From: Arthrobotrys musiformis
Taxonomy: Eukaryota > Ascomycota > Orbiliomycetes > Orbiliales > Orbiliaceae
Reading direction: 5' to 3'
Assembly (NCBI GenBank): GCA_036971715.1
Contig: JAVHJL010000002.1
Location: forward strand, 1,024,501-1,088,500
Length of the DNA stretch: 64,000 nucleotides
Shown: one piece after another, positions 12,754-24,261 of the stretch
How the letters are laid out: the number at the start of each line of letters is the position of its first letter
Position numbering within the stretch: the first letter of the stretch is position 1
Program-made: the position numbers and the translations under genes
Notes under the pieces: generated by a model
The model's input: the letters and a program-made list of their open reading frames with translations, nothing else
Database searches by the model: none
Told to the model about the DNA's origin: nothing

Positions 12754-13458
12754 CTACTTCTCCGGCGCATCAGGCAGACGTTCAACAACATACTTCCCCC
12801 TAGCACAACTCATCACCGGCACACCAGGAATCTTCCTAACCCTCCTCTTCAAATCCCTATCATTCGTCGCCACGATATAAATCTTACTCTCCATGCACCT
12901 CCTCACGATACAGTCGTCGGCATAGGTACCCTTATGATCGCACTTCAACCTCTCAAACCTCTCATCCCTCGCCAAGCGTAACGCGAGACGGTACTTCGGA
13001 CCAAGTTTCTCGAGTTCGGCCATGACGCAGTCGGTTATTATGGGGATACATTTTGCGTAGAGACAGTCCAGGAAGGCGGTGATGGGGTCGAGTTTGTTTT
13101 GTAAGGTGTGGTTTAGGAAGTTGGTGTCCACGAGGATTGAGTAGGGTGGTTTGAGGGCTTCGTTGTATTGGAAGAAGAGGGAGGAGGCGACTTGCGGGCT
13201 GTGGGAGTTTGACGGTTAGTATTTGAGGGTGTTAATGGAGGGGAGGGGGGGGTACATTTCTTGAACGTCTTCGTCTGGTTTTTCTTTTCGACGTTTAATC
13301 AGCGCTGCTTGTTTCTCTTGATTCTTCTTTCTGCAATCGGAATATTAGCTTCTGCGGACCTATGTAGTAGATATTAGAGGGACGTACAATCTGGGATCTC
13401 GAGCGCTAAGCACCCGCTTCACAGCGCCGAACTTTCGGGTCCGTTTTGCGACACCCAT
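12754..13458 (-). CDS. FCF1, PIN-domain rRNA-processing protein of the small-subunit processome
   Basis: Three exons (13388-13458, 13256-13330, 12754-13198) give 196 aa, close to the yeast protein's length. The start MGVAKRTRKFGAVKRVL is the family's conserved Lys/Arg-rich N terminus. The PIN domain follows with LVDTNFLNHTLQNKLD (first catalytic-position Asp), CIPIITDCVMAELEKLG, and KGTYADDCIVRRC plus VATNDRDLKRRVRKIPGVP (the acidic pocket). It ends in ARGKYVVERLPDA. FCF1 is a nucleolar component needed for early cleavages of the 35S pre-rRNA on the way to 18S rRNA. The protein is very strongly conserved, which fixes the start and splice sites. The stop is TAG. Confidence 0.97.
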
Positions 13459-14070
13459 TGTGGTTTGTATGTACGAGGGATTCGGTGGACGTTGAGGTAA
13501 GGTTGGTGTGGTTTGGTTGTGAAGATCAACCAGCTTGGAAAAATTTAAAGGTTGTTTTCGCGACACCAAAAAAGTATCGAGCGCCAAGGAAAAGCAGGTG
13601 CCTGGCCCACAAGGTCTTGGCACGCGTGGCTGCACAAACCGACGACCATATGCATCCACCATATAATAATAATCACCGAAGATGCAGATCGATATTATAT
13701 AGTTCACTATCATAAAAAAGATCAAGATGAGCCATCGATACCGGCCTCCTAAAGACCGGGCATTCCATTCCATATGCATAATACAAAATAAATAGTTTCC
13801 ACCTCTTTAATAAGCTGATCCATGCTACACCCACTGCCTTCCACCCCCAATGGCTTCGATTCATCATCATTCACCAGGGCCAGCCAGGATGTATCGTACA
13901 TGTCTCCCTTTTTCCAAAACCCCTTTCTTTTTTAAAAAATATATACAGGCTTTTTTGATTGTTATCCTCGCTTTTTTTCCATTTCTATTGATATATTTAT
14001 GCATATTTAGGGGTTCTCTCCTCTTTTATACACACCCAGCTCGGGATGCATGATATGAGCTGGTGAGTAT
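13459..14070. other. intergenic, FCF1 promoter and methyltransferase 3' region
   Basis: No gene seen. T-rich runs near 13900-14000. Small open frames over 13446-13752 overlap the FCF1 upstream region and have no protein character. Confidence 0.6.
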
Positions 14071-16093
14071 TTACTGTCGGCCGGTGGTGGACCAGGTAGG
14101 ACAGATGTTATCGGGGGCGGTCAAGGCACCCTGGAATCCGTGGTGTCGTGGAATATCCTCAACACGGTGGTAGGCGTTCAAGTTCTTGTGGAGGGTGATT
14201 TCTATCCTTCATATTAGCCAGTATTCCAAAGGGAGATGATAGTTTGGGGGGAACATACGGTAAACGGTAGCGCCACCCTGTCGGGAGATGATGATGGAGT
14301 AGGCAAGGAAGTACTCCCAGATCTTGAACCATCGCTCGCCGTACTTGGCCTTGACCTTCTCGGCGTTGGCCATCCAGTTGCGGTACCAGTACCAAAGAGT
14401 GGCTGCACACCTAATTAGTATCATTCATTTTTTTAACAACCGAAAAAAGGGAGTGACTTACTGGAGTAGTGAACACCGTGGGTATCAATGTGCCAGACCT
14501 CGAAACCAGCGCTCTCCAAGCTGCTGACGAAGAAACCGAGAGGAGTGGAAGCATCGGCACCTGGGAAGATGTACTTGTTCATGAAAAGACCCCAGATGAG
14601 ATCCTCGAATTGCCTGCACAAAATTAGTCCAAACCCCCTCTTTAACATCAAGATAGGAACTCAAAAAACTCACCAAGACTTTCTCAAACCAGCGATTTGG
14701 AGCAAGAAACACCCATCATCATCAAGCATGCCATAGACCTGTCGCAAAAAGCTGGTGAAGTACTTGACACCGACGTGCTCAGCCATCTCAAGACAAGTGA
14801 TGACCTTATATCCTCCCTCGGGGACGGGGATATCACGGTAGTCCATGCACAAAATCTTGCTTTGATCCTCAGAGATACCAGCGCGTCGGAGACCATCGTT
14901 ACCCCACTTGGTCTGGTTGCGACCAAGGGTGATACCGGTGACGTGGGCGCCATAGTTGACGGAAGCGAATTTAGCAAGAGTACCCCAACCGCAGCCGATA
15001 TCGAGCATGCGATCGCCGGGCTTGACGCCGACCTTTTCGCAGACGACCTTGAGCTTGTTATCTTGGATTTCCTCGAGGGATTCGGCCTTGTTGATGTCGC
15101 TGATGATACCGGAGGTGTAGATCATACGGGGGCCCAAGAACCAGGCGTAGAAGTCGTCGCCTCGGTCGTAGTGGTCACGGACCTGTTCCTCGTCTGTAAT
15201 CCCCGAATTAGCAACCCAATTGATCCACCAATGATTTATACATGTATAAGGGAGAGAGGACATACCTTGCGAACGGCTGTGGACCAAAATCTCAGGAATG
15301 AAACCCAACAAGAAAAACCTGAAAAGGCTGAAAGTGAAGCCCCAAGTAGCCCAATCGTGTCTCAACTCCATAGCCTCCAAACAATCCATCTTGAATTCGA
15401 CCTGTCCGTCAAAGTACATCTCATGGAAAGTCTCCATGGGGATCTTGTTCTGGCCGGAGTACTTCTTGGCATCTTCGGGGTTCTTGAACTTGAGGTAGTG
15501 TTCTACCCCTTTGCCGGGGAATTTGGCCTTTTCATTGATACGGGCTCCGATACGGGAGAGGGTGTACCAGAAACCGACGAGGATTGGAAACGTGGTGATG
15601 GCGGCGAAGAAGAGGAAGGTGAAGAATCCGCCGCCGACCTTGTATTTCAGGTACCATGGTACCACGATTATGGAACCAATGAGGAGAATGTTGTTGAAGG
15701 ACCCGCTGCCGGGACCTTCAGCTGGAAGAGGGGCATTTTTGATGGATGGGTACTAGTTTATTTTTTTTCGCGCGGGGCAGATGCCGATAAGAACAGATTA
15801 GCTCTTTCTGTCCCAGTGTCTTTTTTTTTCCCGTCTTGTTCCCACACGATAACGGAGGGGTTCGAGCTCTATTTCGAAGCTTTGAAACAAAAAAAAAAAA
15901 AACAAGAGCTACAAAACATGCATCCGAAACCCGCCAATTGGACACCTATGTACAAAAACAACGGGAATTGGGAGATGTAGAAACTTACACTGGTGGTCCT
16001 GACACCAAACTCAGATCCAGCAGGAGGAGGAGGAGGAGCCTCCGGGGTTTTGATGTACTCGAAGGTCTCCGCAGAGATCTTTTCCGAGCTCAT
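14071..16093 (-). CDS. sphingolipid C9-methyltransferase (SAM-dependent, cyclopropane synthase-like)
   Basis: Six exons (15989-16093, 15266-15752, 14674-15193, 14462-14613, 14259-14402, 14071-14201), all phase-checked, give 512 aa, the usual size. The N terminus holds two membrane segments (NNILLIGSIIVVPWYLKY and FFTFLFFAAITTFPILVGF). The catalytic part has DEEQVRDHYDRGDDFYAWFLG, the SAM-binding MLDIGCGWGTLAKFAS, ITLGRNQTKWG, ITCLEMAEHVGVKYF and the GGFFVSSLES-like block typical of this branch of the cyclopropane-fatty-acid synthase superfamily. The enzyme adds the C9 methyl branch to the 4,8-sphingadienine base of fungal glucosylceramides at the ER. Loss of it affects hyphal growth and plant-defensin sensitivity in other fungi. 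The 5' region carries a purine/pyrimidine-biased tract. Confidence 0.95.
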
Positions 16094-17528
16094 GATGGGC
16101 GAACTAATTGAATTGCCAATGCAAGCAAGACAACAGCAAAGCAAAATCAGGCCCCGAAGTCTACTAACAAATTGATATTTGGTAGCAGAAAAGGGAGTCT
16201 CAATTGGTAAAAAAGGGGACGACGGGAGATTGTGGGAAAGAAGAAGGAGAAAGAGAAGAAGAAGAAGGAGAAGGAAGAGAGGAAGAGAGGAGAGCGGAGT
16301 TGATATAGAAAATCCAATCAACCTGGCCAGCAGCTCCAACAACAAGCTCAATGTGCCCCAGCTAGCTCACCAAGAGCACTACTGAGACCAGATTGCGATA
16401 CTGATAAGAGAAACTCCAACGAAAACCAAACAAAAAAAAAAAGACAGAAAAGAGAAAAGAAGGTCCGGGGGGAAATGCGCTGTCCGGGGATGTCCACGGA
16501 CTCCTAGTTTGGGGACACGGTATAACATCGAATCAAAGTACCCGCAGTGTGGAATGTCCAAGCTCCATGGAAGCTACATGCATGCTCTCCTGCACATGCA
16601 AAGGTCCATCCACAGCAGCTTCGTACATACCACTGCTCCCTTCGATTCGACGTGCTAAGTTATGTAGGAACATGCATGAACACCCCTGTCCGCTCCCTCT
16701 TCCTCTCTCCTTCTCGTCCATCAAACCGGGGGCAGGTTTTATTCGTATTGTGACGAGCGAGAAACCCTGCAACCAGCTCCCCAAGGAAAAAAAATACTGG
16801 AGCAAAACAACCGAACAACCTCAACCACACCCAAGCATACATAGTAACTAGATGTGATTATATCAGCCCCCGCGCGGCAAAATGTCAAAGAGCTTAAATT
16901 CCCACAAGCTAGAAACAGCTGAGAGATGAAACGTCAATCTTTTAATCTCGTGAGAGGGGCGTTTTCATTTTTTACACGAGATAGAAAAGGGGGCTCCACG
17001 CAATCATATGCTTCCCCTTTTTCCTTAATCAGCCGTCGCCAATGGCCTCTCAATTCAATCGATCGTATACAAGACCCCCGGGCCTGGGCACTGGGCGTGC
17101 TAGCTATGGTATGGAGCCTTGCCTCGGTTCCATACCCTCGCAATAGCAGTGGGCATCGTAAGCTTCTTTCGTAACTACCTCAAATACGTATACTACTACA
17201 TTCATTGCGTATACCCATATATCCATACCCATCTCATACATTCACATGATACATCAATTGACAATTGATAAACGAAATGAATTCACCGGTGATGCAATCG
17301 ATGAAGAAAAGCATCGGTGGGAAACGTAATATGGAGACGACGACGCCCCCCGAGCTCTCGACAAGCTCAGTATCTCATTCCGGACCCAATCCAGGTCCCA
17401 TCTATCCATCTATCTTACAAACCCGCACGAGCGATGAGAGAAAAAACACCCCTTGCAAAACCAAAATTGACGAACCCCTAACCCATTACAAACGAAAAAA
17501 AAGAGCGAACATGCATATCGAACAATCT
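16094..17528. other. intergenic, C9-methyltransferase promoter and exonuclease 3' region
   Basis: No gene seen. A GA-rich tract (CT on the transcribed strand of the methyltransferase) lies just upstream of the methyltransferase start. The rest is plain sequence with short overlapping open frames. Confidence 0.6.
16234..16297 (+). repeat. GA-rich (CT-rich on - strand) tract
   Basis: About 60 bases of nearly pure purines on + strand, so nearly pure pyrimidines on the transcript sense of the C9-methyltransferase gene, about 140-200 bp upstream of its ATG. CT-rich tracts near transcription starts are common in highly expressed fungal genes; a promoter role is inference. Confidence 0.7.
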
Positions 17529-20456
17529 TCAAAGATCCTCTCTGCGGCGCCTACTAGGGACCCCAATCCAAACCGGCCTCTTAGGCACTAAATTCGGCTC
17601 GGATTCAGATCTCCTCAATGACATCGTCGCAGCATCATCGTCGTCGTCTTCAACCTCCCTCACCTTACTCTTCCCGAACGCGTCGGCTAAATCCCCAAGC
17701 TCCCCTGAGGGATAAAATGATACCTTAGGACCCGAATCGTCTATTGTACGATGTTTATACGACAACTTGGGTGGGCCGCTGTAGCCACGTCGTAACACCG
17801 GCGGTGCGTCTGGATCTCTGTCTTCTCGCGGCAACGGGTATATCAATTCGTTAGACCCGCGGATTGTCTGCCGGATCAGCTTTCGCGGTTGTCGCCCGGT
17901 TTGAGCGTCCGTGCCGTCGCTGTCGTGGCTATCCTCGTCTACCTCTCTCCCGGGCTGATCGGCGGCGACATGGTAACGTATCTGAGGCGGGCCGTCTGGA
18001 TCCGTCTTCCCACGCTTGCGATCGACTTTCTTTGCAGCCGAAGCCTCAGAATCCTCGAGGTTCCATCCCATATTTTCTCTCGAATGTCGTGGCTTCACTC
18101 CAGCACCGTCCATATTCCACCCAGTATGCTCCCTCGACAACCGCGCCTGTGCTTTCGCAGCAGCAGCAGCAGCAGCCCCCGCCTTCGCCTGTGCGACTTG
18201 TTCATGATGTTCCTTAACTTTCGTATTCGCCTCCATTTTCAGCGGATAATACCTCCCCGAAGCCTCTTTGCTCAGTTCCCTCATAACCCACAATAATCGC
18301 CCAGGGTTGTAAGGCAACTTTTCAACAAGTACAGCCTCCAAAATACATTGTGCGACATAAGCGCTCCCCAACGGTGGGTCTCTACACGCGACGGCGGTAT
18401 CCTCCACATCCAGGTTCTGATGGTGCCAAAGCGCATAACATCTCAAATTCGCCGCGCCGGTGGCTAGAACTCCGTCCGATTTCGATCTGGCGTATTCCTT
18501 AACCCAATCGTATGCTTGGACGAGCTGTGGGCCGGCGTCTTTGGGGACTCTGATGACGCTGGGTTTCTTCGGTGTTCCGTCGTCTTTCTTGGCTGCTAAT
18601 ATGGCTCTCCTTTTGTGGTATAATTCGATGGTTTGCTCGTGATTGAGCGATTGAAGAGGCGGCAGCGCGGGACGAGGGACCAATGCGCACCGTCGCTCCT
18701 CCAGAGCCTCGTATATTTTCAACCCGGCGTATGCATCGTTCGCAGCATCTAATATCCCCAACTATTTAGCACTTAAACCAACCCAGCCCCGGATTCTGAG
18801 CTCTTACAAATCTTTTGCTCCTCGCTTAGTAGTAGCGACCAATTACTCGTTCTTACGTCCCCCTTATTCAAGGGAAGCTTGAGGTGCTCTTTGCACAGGT
18901 CCGTTAAGCTCGTAGGAAGCCTTTTGCCACGGGCTGGTACATTTCCTTCTGCGGCGAAAACGAGACTGTGAAAATGCCCCAGTTCCAGGATTCCGGCGGG
19001 GCTAACATTGATCATTGTTGATAATCGTGACATATCGGCTGTTATATTTATGAAAATCGTTAGATAGAAGTTTGTTGAGGATGTTTATGATTTCTTACCT
19101 TTGATCGCTACACCCATTTTGACAATTTCGGAGTCCTCAAGTATCTTTTTCAGCGTCTCGGAAAGGAATTTTTCTGGCCCAGGATGTTAGAATATATGTG
19201 GTATCAAGCGATGGGATAGCACACACTTGTATTCGCTGGAAACCTCGCCAGATGGAAGATAGCAACTCTCTCCTGGTTGGCGATTTGTATAACAGAAGCA
19301 CAATTGCTGCCCCGCCAGTAGAAATTAGCATAATTCCACAATTTTGTTTTGGAAAAAGGTAAAAATACCGTATATCCGCCCCACTAGCCGTCGGCCTCAA
19401 AATAGAATTCGGAACCCACTCCATATCAAACCCAATAGCCTTATCGTTTTCAAACAACTTCGAAACCACCTCCATATCATCCACATCGGTAACATAATGT
19501 ATCTTCGGCGCATTCCCCTCGGAATTGATATAATGGTTCATATCAAAATCCCCGCTCGCCTCCACCGCAGCCGTTATTACGTCCTCGCCAGCTTGGTATA
19601 ATGAAGGAACATAAGGATCCGTTTCGTCCGTATATACGATCGGTTTCCCCTTCCACTGAATAATCTCCTCGCCTTCCGGAGTCCTAACTCTTTCGATCCC
19701 AGGATCTTCTATTTCTTCTTCTCCTTCTTCTCCTTCCATCGTTAGAGCGGATGTGTCGCCTTCAATTTCCTCTGCTAACGCCCCAACGGCGTCTCGGAGG
19801 GCCTTGACATCGCTTAACGGCCCACCCGGTGAATCTGCCAGTATATCTCCCTGAAATGTATCGAACCCCGCCGGAACGGTTTCCTTCTCCTTCCCATCAC
19901 GCGTGAGGTTCATAAGCCCAGCCCAATCGGGCTTATGCCGAAACCCACTCCTCTGGGTCCTCCTGATCGTTGGAGACTCCATCATATCCGCCGACGAAGA
20001 GGTCGAAGAAGGGGTAGCGGGTGCATTATCGAGGGATGATTTACTCGGACTTTTTGTTTTGAAGCTTCGGGTGGTTGTGAATGGAGAGACTGGGGTTATG
20101 GGTGATGGGGCGAAGATTATGCCTCTGGATGGACTCCACATTCTGTGCGCATTGGAGGGGGTGATGGGGGTTATCGGCGAAGAGGATGAGGCGGCAGTGG
20201 TGGGGTTTTGGATAGCTGCCGATGGGGGCTGATAAGCTGTGCTGAGGGGTGGTGCCATTTTCGTCGGGGTGTTCGTAGTAGTCCCAACTGTCGCTCCGGT
20301 TCCACTAGCTCCAGCACCAGCACTACTGCTACTACCGCTGCTACCAACAATCGTTTGATCCTCCATAATGATACTATGAAAACAGCAACGAGCTGCCGGC
20401 CGTCCGATTGATGTTGTGGCAGCGCGCACTTGGAGCGTAGGCAGGCGTCTGCTCAT
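17529..20456 (-). CDS. DEDD-family 3'-5' exonuclease domain protein with long N- and C-terminal extensions, 897 aa
   Basis: Five exons (19369-20456, 19227-19306, 19099-19173, 18808-19038, 17529-18748) join in phase to 898 codons. The ATG at 20456 gives MSRRLPTLQVRAATTSIGR, an Arg/Ser-rich stretch without acids that looks like a mitochondrial presequence. A Ser/Thr/Pro-rich region follows to about residue 250. The exonuclease domain is spread over the small exons: KAIGFDMEWVPN (Exo I, D-x-E), NCASVIQIANQERVAIFHLARF, VKMGVAIKADMSRLSTM (Exo II region), LCKEHLKLPLNK and YAANDAYAGLKIYEAL (Exo III, YxxxDAxxxxxIY). The C-terminal ~400 residues are charged and low complexity with an Ala-rich helix. 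It resembles Werner-like/RNase D-type exonucleases of fungi. DNA or RNA as substrate cannot be told. Confidence 0.88.
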
Positions 20457-21025
20457 GGTGGGGAGCAAAAGAGAAGTTGAAAGAAAAAGGAAAAGAAAAA
20501 AGAGCGGGGAATCGATGGTCGGAATGGCGGGACTTTAAGTAGTTTGGTGTACTTTGACAATCGATTCGCTATTGGCTGCCCTGACTCGATGCTCAACCTC
20601 GAACCAGGCGTGCATGAAAGAGGCTGTGGTGGAGGAGTGGATACTGAGATGTTTGGGACCGAGGTGACGATAAGCCTAACTTCATGCTTTCTTCCACCGA
20701 CTGGACATAAAAATAACGAGAGGTGTATCGTATGCGATTGGGTGTCTCTACTGCTTCAGAGACCCTTTCATGCCTTTTTCGAAGGAGTGGCCGGTGTTCC
20801 GTGGTGGAGTCGTCGTGGGATCGGATTGTATTTGGGGTTTCGCAGAGGCGGTTGTTCGCTGCTTGGTGTTGAGTTTTCAGCATCTCAAATTTTGCTTGGC
20901 GCAAGCAAAGCAATCAGTCAATCAGGCTCGTCTGCTTGTTCCACTCCACCGTTTGTAGACCATCCCACCCTCACCATCGTCACCATCACCATCACCACCG
21001 TCATCCAAGATACTTAGGAGCTGCA
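20457..21025. other. divergent promoter region, exonuclease / LSM5
   Basis: About 570 bp between divergent starts. No regulatory site I can name; a run of CACC/TCACCATC repeats lies near 20975-21000 just upstream of the LSM5 start. Confidence 0.55.
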
Positions 21026-21638
21026 ATGGCGTCTCAAATCCTCCCGCTAGGTAGGGAATATCTCCATCTCACTCCATGGTAGCTGAACCAACGACTAACA
21101 CGACACCACGGGTTAATTCAGAGCTTGTCGACAAGTGCGTCGGTTCCAAGATATGGGTCGTCATGAAGAGCGATAAAGGTACCATACCCTAACCTTCCCA
21201 CCCACTACCACAAAATACCATAAAACTAACGCTGGAAAATGGAATAAAGAGTTCAGTGGCACATTAGTCGGCTTCGATGACTACGTCAGTACGTGATTTT
21301 ACACCCCGAATCCACCGTCGATACATCATACGCCCGGAAATGGGAATAGGAACGAATTGCTGATTGGTGTGGGTTGATTTTGCAGATATGGTTCTAGAGG
21401 ATGTTACAGAATAGTATGTTCACATTCTCCAGATTATGCGATTGGTGGTTATGGCTGTATACTGATATGGGAACAGCGATGCTGGGGAACAGGTCAAATT
21501 AAAGAAAATCCTACTGAACGGAAACAACATTTGCATGGTAGAGTCATCAGCAACCCCCATAAGATCTCTTGTCAAATACTAATAATCTTGGTGTCGATCT
21601 AGTTAATCCCCGGTGGATTCGGACAGGAAGGAGCATAG
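21026..21638 (+). CDS. LSM5, Sm-like protein of the U6 snRNA / mRNA-decay ring
   Basis: Six tiny exons (21026-21050, 21122-21178, 21250-21288, 21386-21413, 21477-21537, 21603-21638) give 81 aa with TAG stop, all phases consistent. MASQILPLELVDKCVGSKIW starts the Sm1 motif, followed by EFSGTLVGFDDYVNMVLEDV, the classic Sm1 with D-x-x-V-N-M-V-L. Sm2 reads ILLNGNNICMLIPGG. LSM5 sits in the Lsm2-8 ring on the U6 3' end and in the cytoplasmic Lsm1-7 decapping ring. Five introns in 246 coding bases is a high density, but usual for fungal LSM genes. Confidence 0.96.
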
Positions 21639-21871
21639 TATCGGAGAAAGCCTCAAGTTATAATAAAAAAAATCGATATTTCGTATACAATACACACTTA
21701 TTATCCCCCAGCTCCGACTCCTCGAGTTATTAATGATAATGATGCAAGAAATTCAATTACGATACCCCCGTCTCACTCCATTATCCACCGGTCTATCTAT
21801 CCTACCTTCTATCCTCTAGCGATAATTACCCACCAAATCTATTTCCTTTTTTAAGAAAAAGAGAAGGGGAT

Positions 21872-22863
21872 TTATTTCGCCTTGATTAGTCTTCCTTGAG
21901 TAAATGTGATGAACTCATGTCCGCTAACACCCTCCGGATGCTGAAGATCCTTAACCTCCCACTCCCCAGCGCCGTACAGGTAAGCCTCAGTCGGACGGCA
22001 AAGATTACACCCAGCCATCAAGAACGGCCAAATTTTATTCGCCAGCGCTACAAAAAATATCAGTACATCACCCAACTCCAAAAAAAGGGAATCCATAGAG
22101 GAAACACCAACCTTGCGCGAGAGCCCCAATCCCCCACTTGGCCTTCACATGCTCCAAAACCAAGAATTGCCCGCCGGGGGCTAGAATCTTGTACAAATGC
22201 TCAATCGTAGCCTTCGGTTCCGGAACGCTGCACAGAACTTTACAAGCGACGATGGTATCTATCGAACCCTCCTCGATCCCGAACGTCTTGAGGGTTTCGG
22301 AGTCCTCTACCCCGGTTCCGACGATGGTGTAGATATCCGTGAGACCGGCGGCATCAATCGCCTTCTGGAGGGCGGGGTGGAAAGCTTTGTTCGGTTCGAT
22401 GCCAAAGATCTTGGTGGTCTTGGATTTATCGAAGTGGTGGACTGTGAAGCCTGTTCCTGGGCTATTTCCCCCCTTTAGCTTCTGAAATCTCTTTTAAAAC
22501 AAAAAAAGAAATACTGGGATTGGGAAGTTTGGTGGCGTACCCTAGGTCGAGGTAGACACCGTACGCCTGCGATATGGTCTTGTTCGTCAACTTTTCGTCA
22601 GCGGCGGAAGGCTTGCCGACGATGGACCAGAGGATCGTGAAGTTCGCCGATGAAATCTTGGATTTGCTGAAGATGTCGAACGGTCTGCCCTTAAGGATCA
22701 GGGACAAGACCGCGAACGGAAGACCTGCATAAATTCCGCCATGTTAGTTATCATAATCGAGTAGAATGAAACAGAGGATAAAATTTAAATGCGTACTGGC
22801 GAAACCGGCTGTTAAGAATACAGAGCCGAAGAAAAGACTCCTGGCCTGGCTGAAGACCGTCAT
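21872..22863 (-). CDS. class I SAM-dependent methyltransferase with N-terminal membrane anchor (METTL7-like)
   Basis: Four exons (22797-22863, 22541-22724, 22112-22461, 21872-22047) give 258 aa. The first ~35 residues (SLFFGSVFLTAGFA, LPFAVLSLILKG) are hydrophobic and could anchor the protein in ER or lipid droplets. Motif I is VYLDLGPGTGFTVHHF; the acceptor had to be TAG before CCC to restore DLGPGTG, which also gives the right phase. Then come KIFGIEPNKAFHPAL, SIDTIVACKVLCSVP (motif II) and LAPGGQFLVLEHV (motif III), and a Cys-containing GCNLCRPTEAYLYGAG tail. This layout matches fungal Methyltransf_11 proteins related to METTL7. The substrate is unknown. Confidence 0.85.
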
Positions 22864-24261
22864 CTTGCTATCCTTTTTAATAATATTTTATTGAAAGTAG
22901 CTTTATTCTTTTTTGAATTGGAGATTTGTAGGGATCTACAGGGAGGCCGATTAGAACTGCAAGCACCGGATCGAAGGCCCCAAAAACCTTACCGTAACAG
23001 GAACCGTATTTTAAATTTAAATGCAGCGGGGGGCCGCGGGGTGTCAAAACGTGGGGCGAGCAGGCTCGTTACAATGAGAATAAAACCCTCCAAACAAACG
23101 AAAATAACCTTTCTAATAGTAAAAAATAAAACAGAAGGGAGAGAACAGAACTCAAGAGAAGAAGAAGAAGAGAAGGAAAGAGAGAAAAGGGTTCAGTATT
23201 TATAATCAAAAAAATACTATGTTTTGTCAATCCAAAATCACAAAAAAGCAATAAGGAAAATACTATCTCAGGGTAGGCGAATTGACTGACTGTGATCCAC
23301 ACAGACTCAATCGGGCTAACCATTTCGAAAGTTGCATCTGAAGCATCCCAGCTATCATTATCCCAGCCACAACCACGACCACAGAAAGATGGTCATATCG
23401 AGCGAGAGAGCGAGCAAAGTGTGTTGGATTTGTCGTTTTATTAACGCTTACCCGAAAGGGGAATTTTCGGACATCAAACACACTTCCAGTCCACCTTCCA
23501 GCGGGCGCACTACGTACTACCTATATCCACTATATTATACTGTGGTAGCAGTAGTAGCAGTAGTATGGGGCCGATTCAGGCTGTATGCTGGGATTAACCG
23601 AGGTCTTTGTCATAGATAGATTTATAATATAGTGGCTTTTCTGCCATGTAACAGTCCGCTACTTCTTGTATGAGTAGCAATTGGGTACAAGGATCGATAT
23701 CACGAATGGTCGATGAGTCTATACATCCATTGTAGCAATTGACTTGGGGTGCCAATGAGCAATCTAAGTGGTTATTTTAGAGCCTATCTTGCGGCTTCAT
23801 TTGGAAGCCAGATACCTCTTCTAGCATCATCATCGCCATATTCGATAGGGCTATCAATCATATTCTTGGAGTAACAGTAACAAGCTCCTCGAGGTAGCTT
23901 GCCTCCAGCCCAAAGAGGAAGGCGTCGAGGGACAAACACACCCGACAACCACATGTCTTGGCACTCGCCGTGTTGCGCACAAAAAGCACAAGAAAAAAAA
24001 AGTTGACTGCGAAATTGGGAATAGCCCAGCAAAACAGTCTCTATCAAAGACACCTAAACCACCCTTTTGCCTTACCCCCCATCTTTTTTGCAGCCAACCT
24101 TAAGCCGACGTCCCAGAACCCCGGACTAAGAAAACCCAGATCCTGCCATCTGATACTCGAAGCTCCACCGACTGCTCGAACCAGATAACCCGTCGACTTT
24201 ATTTCCATTCAGCCTCTCTCGCGACAAAGAGGAAAAGACCTCCCCCACCAACTAGCCCACC
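22864..24261. other. divergent promoter region, methyltransferase / eIF3m, 1.4 kb
   Basis: No gene seen. GA-rich patch at about 23150-23190. GTAGCAGTAGTAGCAGTAGTA trinucleotide-like patch near 23545-23565. Short open frames have no protein character. Confidence 0.55.
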
